From: UBA1858 sp965658595
GTDB taxonomy: Bacteria > Pseudomonadota > Gammaproteobacteria > UBA4575
NCBI GenBank assembly: GCA_965658595.1
Contig: CBFHSW010000096.1
Span: 1-5,010 of the forward strand
Length of the DNA: 5,010 nt
Reading direction: 5' to 3'
Part shown: positions 5,006 to 5,010 of the stretch, piece after piece
How positions within the stretch are numbered: position 1 is the first letter of the stretch
Layout of the letters: each line of letters starts with the position of its first letter
Made by a program: the position numbers and the translations under genes
The notes under the pieces: generated by a model
Database searches by the model: none
The model's input: the letters and a program-made list of their open reading frames with translations, nothing else
Told to the model about the DNA's origin: nothing

Positions 5006-5010
5006 ACTCA

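Noticed and set aside
1..5010. CRISPR arrays, tRNA or rRNA genes, insertion sequences, or an undescribed multi-gene system
   Set aside because: No regular repeat-spacer pattern, no cloverleaf or rRNA signature, no transposase or terminal repeats; all six coding regions belong to known conserved families.

Overview
This window is a conserved housekeeping region of a gammaproteobacterial chromosome. The gene order is rne (minus strand) <> rluC > sppA-type peptidase >< maf/yceF (minus strand) <> yceD > rpmF. The neighbourhood rne-rluC-maf-yceD-rpmF is typical of Gammaproteobacteria. An S49 peptidase between rluC and maf is, from memory, closer to the pseudomonad arrangement than to the enteric one. 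Base composition looks AT-leaning (about 40% GC by eye), so this is probably a non-enteric, moderately AT-rich gammaproteobacterium. The sequence alone does not allow a genus call.

Layout. Positions 1-913 (minus) hold the N-terminal 304 codons of RNase E; the window edge falls just after the first catalytic aspartate. Positions 914-1309 are a divergent regulatory region. It carries a plausible rne promoter, a roughly 330-nt rne leader with four predicted stem-loops, and a weaker rluC promoter that overlaps the rne promoter. Positions 1310-2248 encode the 23S rRNA pseudouridine synthase RluC. A 149-nt gap with dyads and short repeats precedes an inner-membrane signal peptide peptidase (2398-3339). 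A convergent gap of 117 nt holds one weak hairpin, then maf/yceF runs on the minus strand (3457-4035). The divergent gap 4036-4187 carries a good sigma70-type promoter for yceD-rpmF whose predicted start site lies almost on the yceD start codon. rpmF (L32) ends at 4929 inside a small terminator-like hairpin, and a near-perfect 28-bp palindrome follows at the end of the window.

How the genes fit together. Most of the genes concern ribosome and RNA biogenesis: RNase E processes rRNA and decays mRNA, RluC modifies 23S rRNA, YceD is needed for normal 23S rRNA accumulation, and L32 is a 50S protein. Maf/YceF is a nucleotide house-cleaning pyrophosphatase, and the S49 protease clears residual signal peptides from the membrane. 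I see no mobile element, CRISPR array, tRNA, rRNA or unknown multi-gene system. The points of interest are regulatory: the structured rne leader, the possible near-leaderless yceD mRNA, and the tandem hairpins after rpmF.
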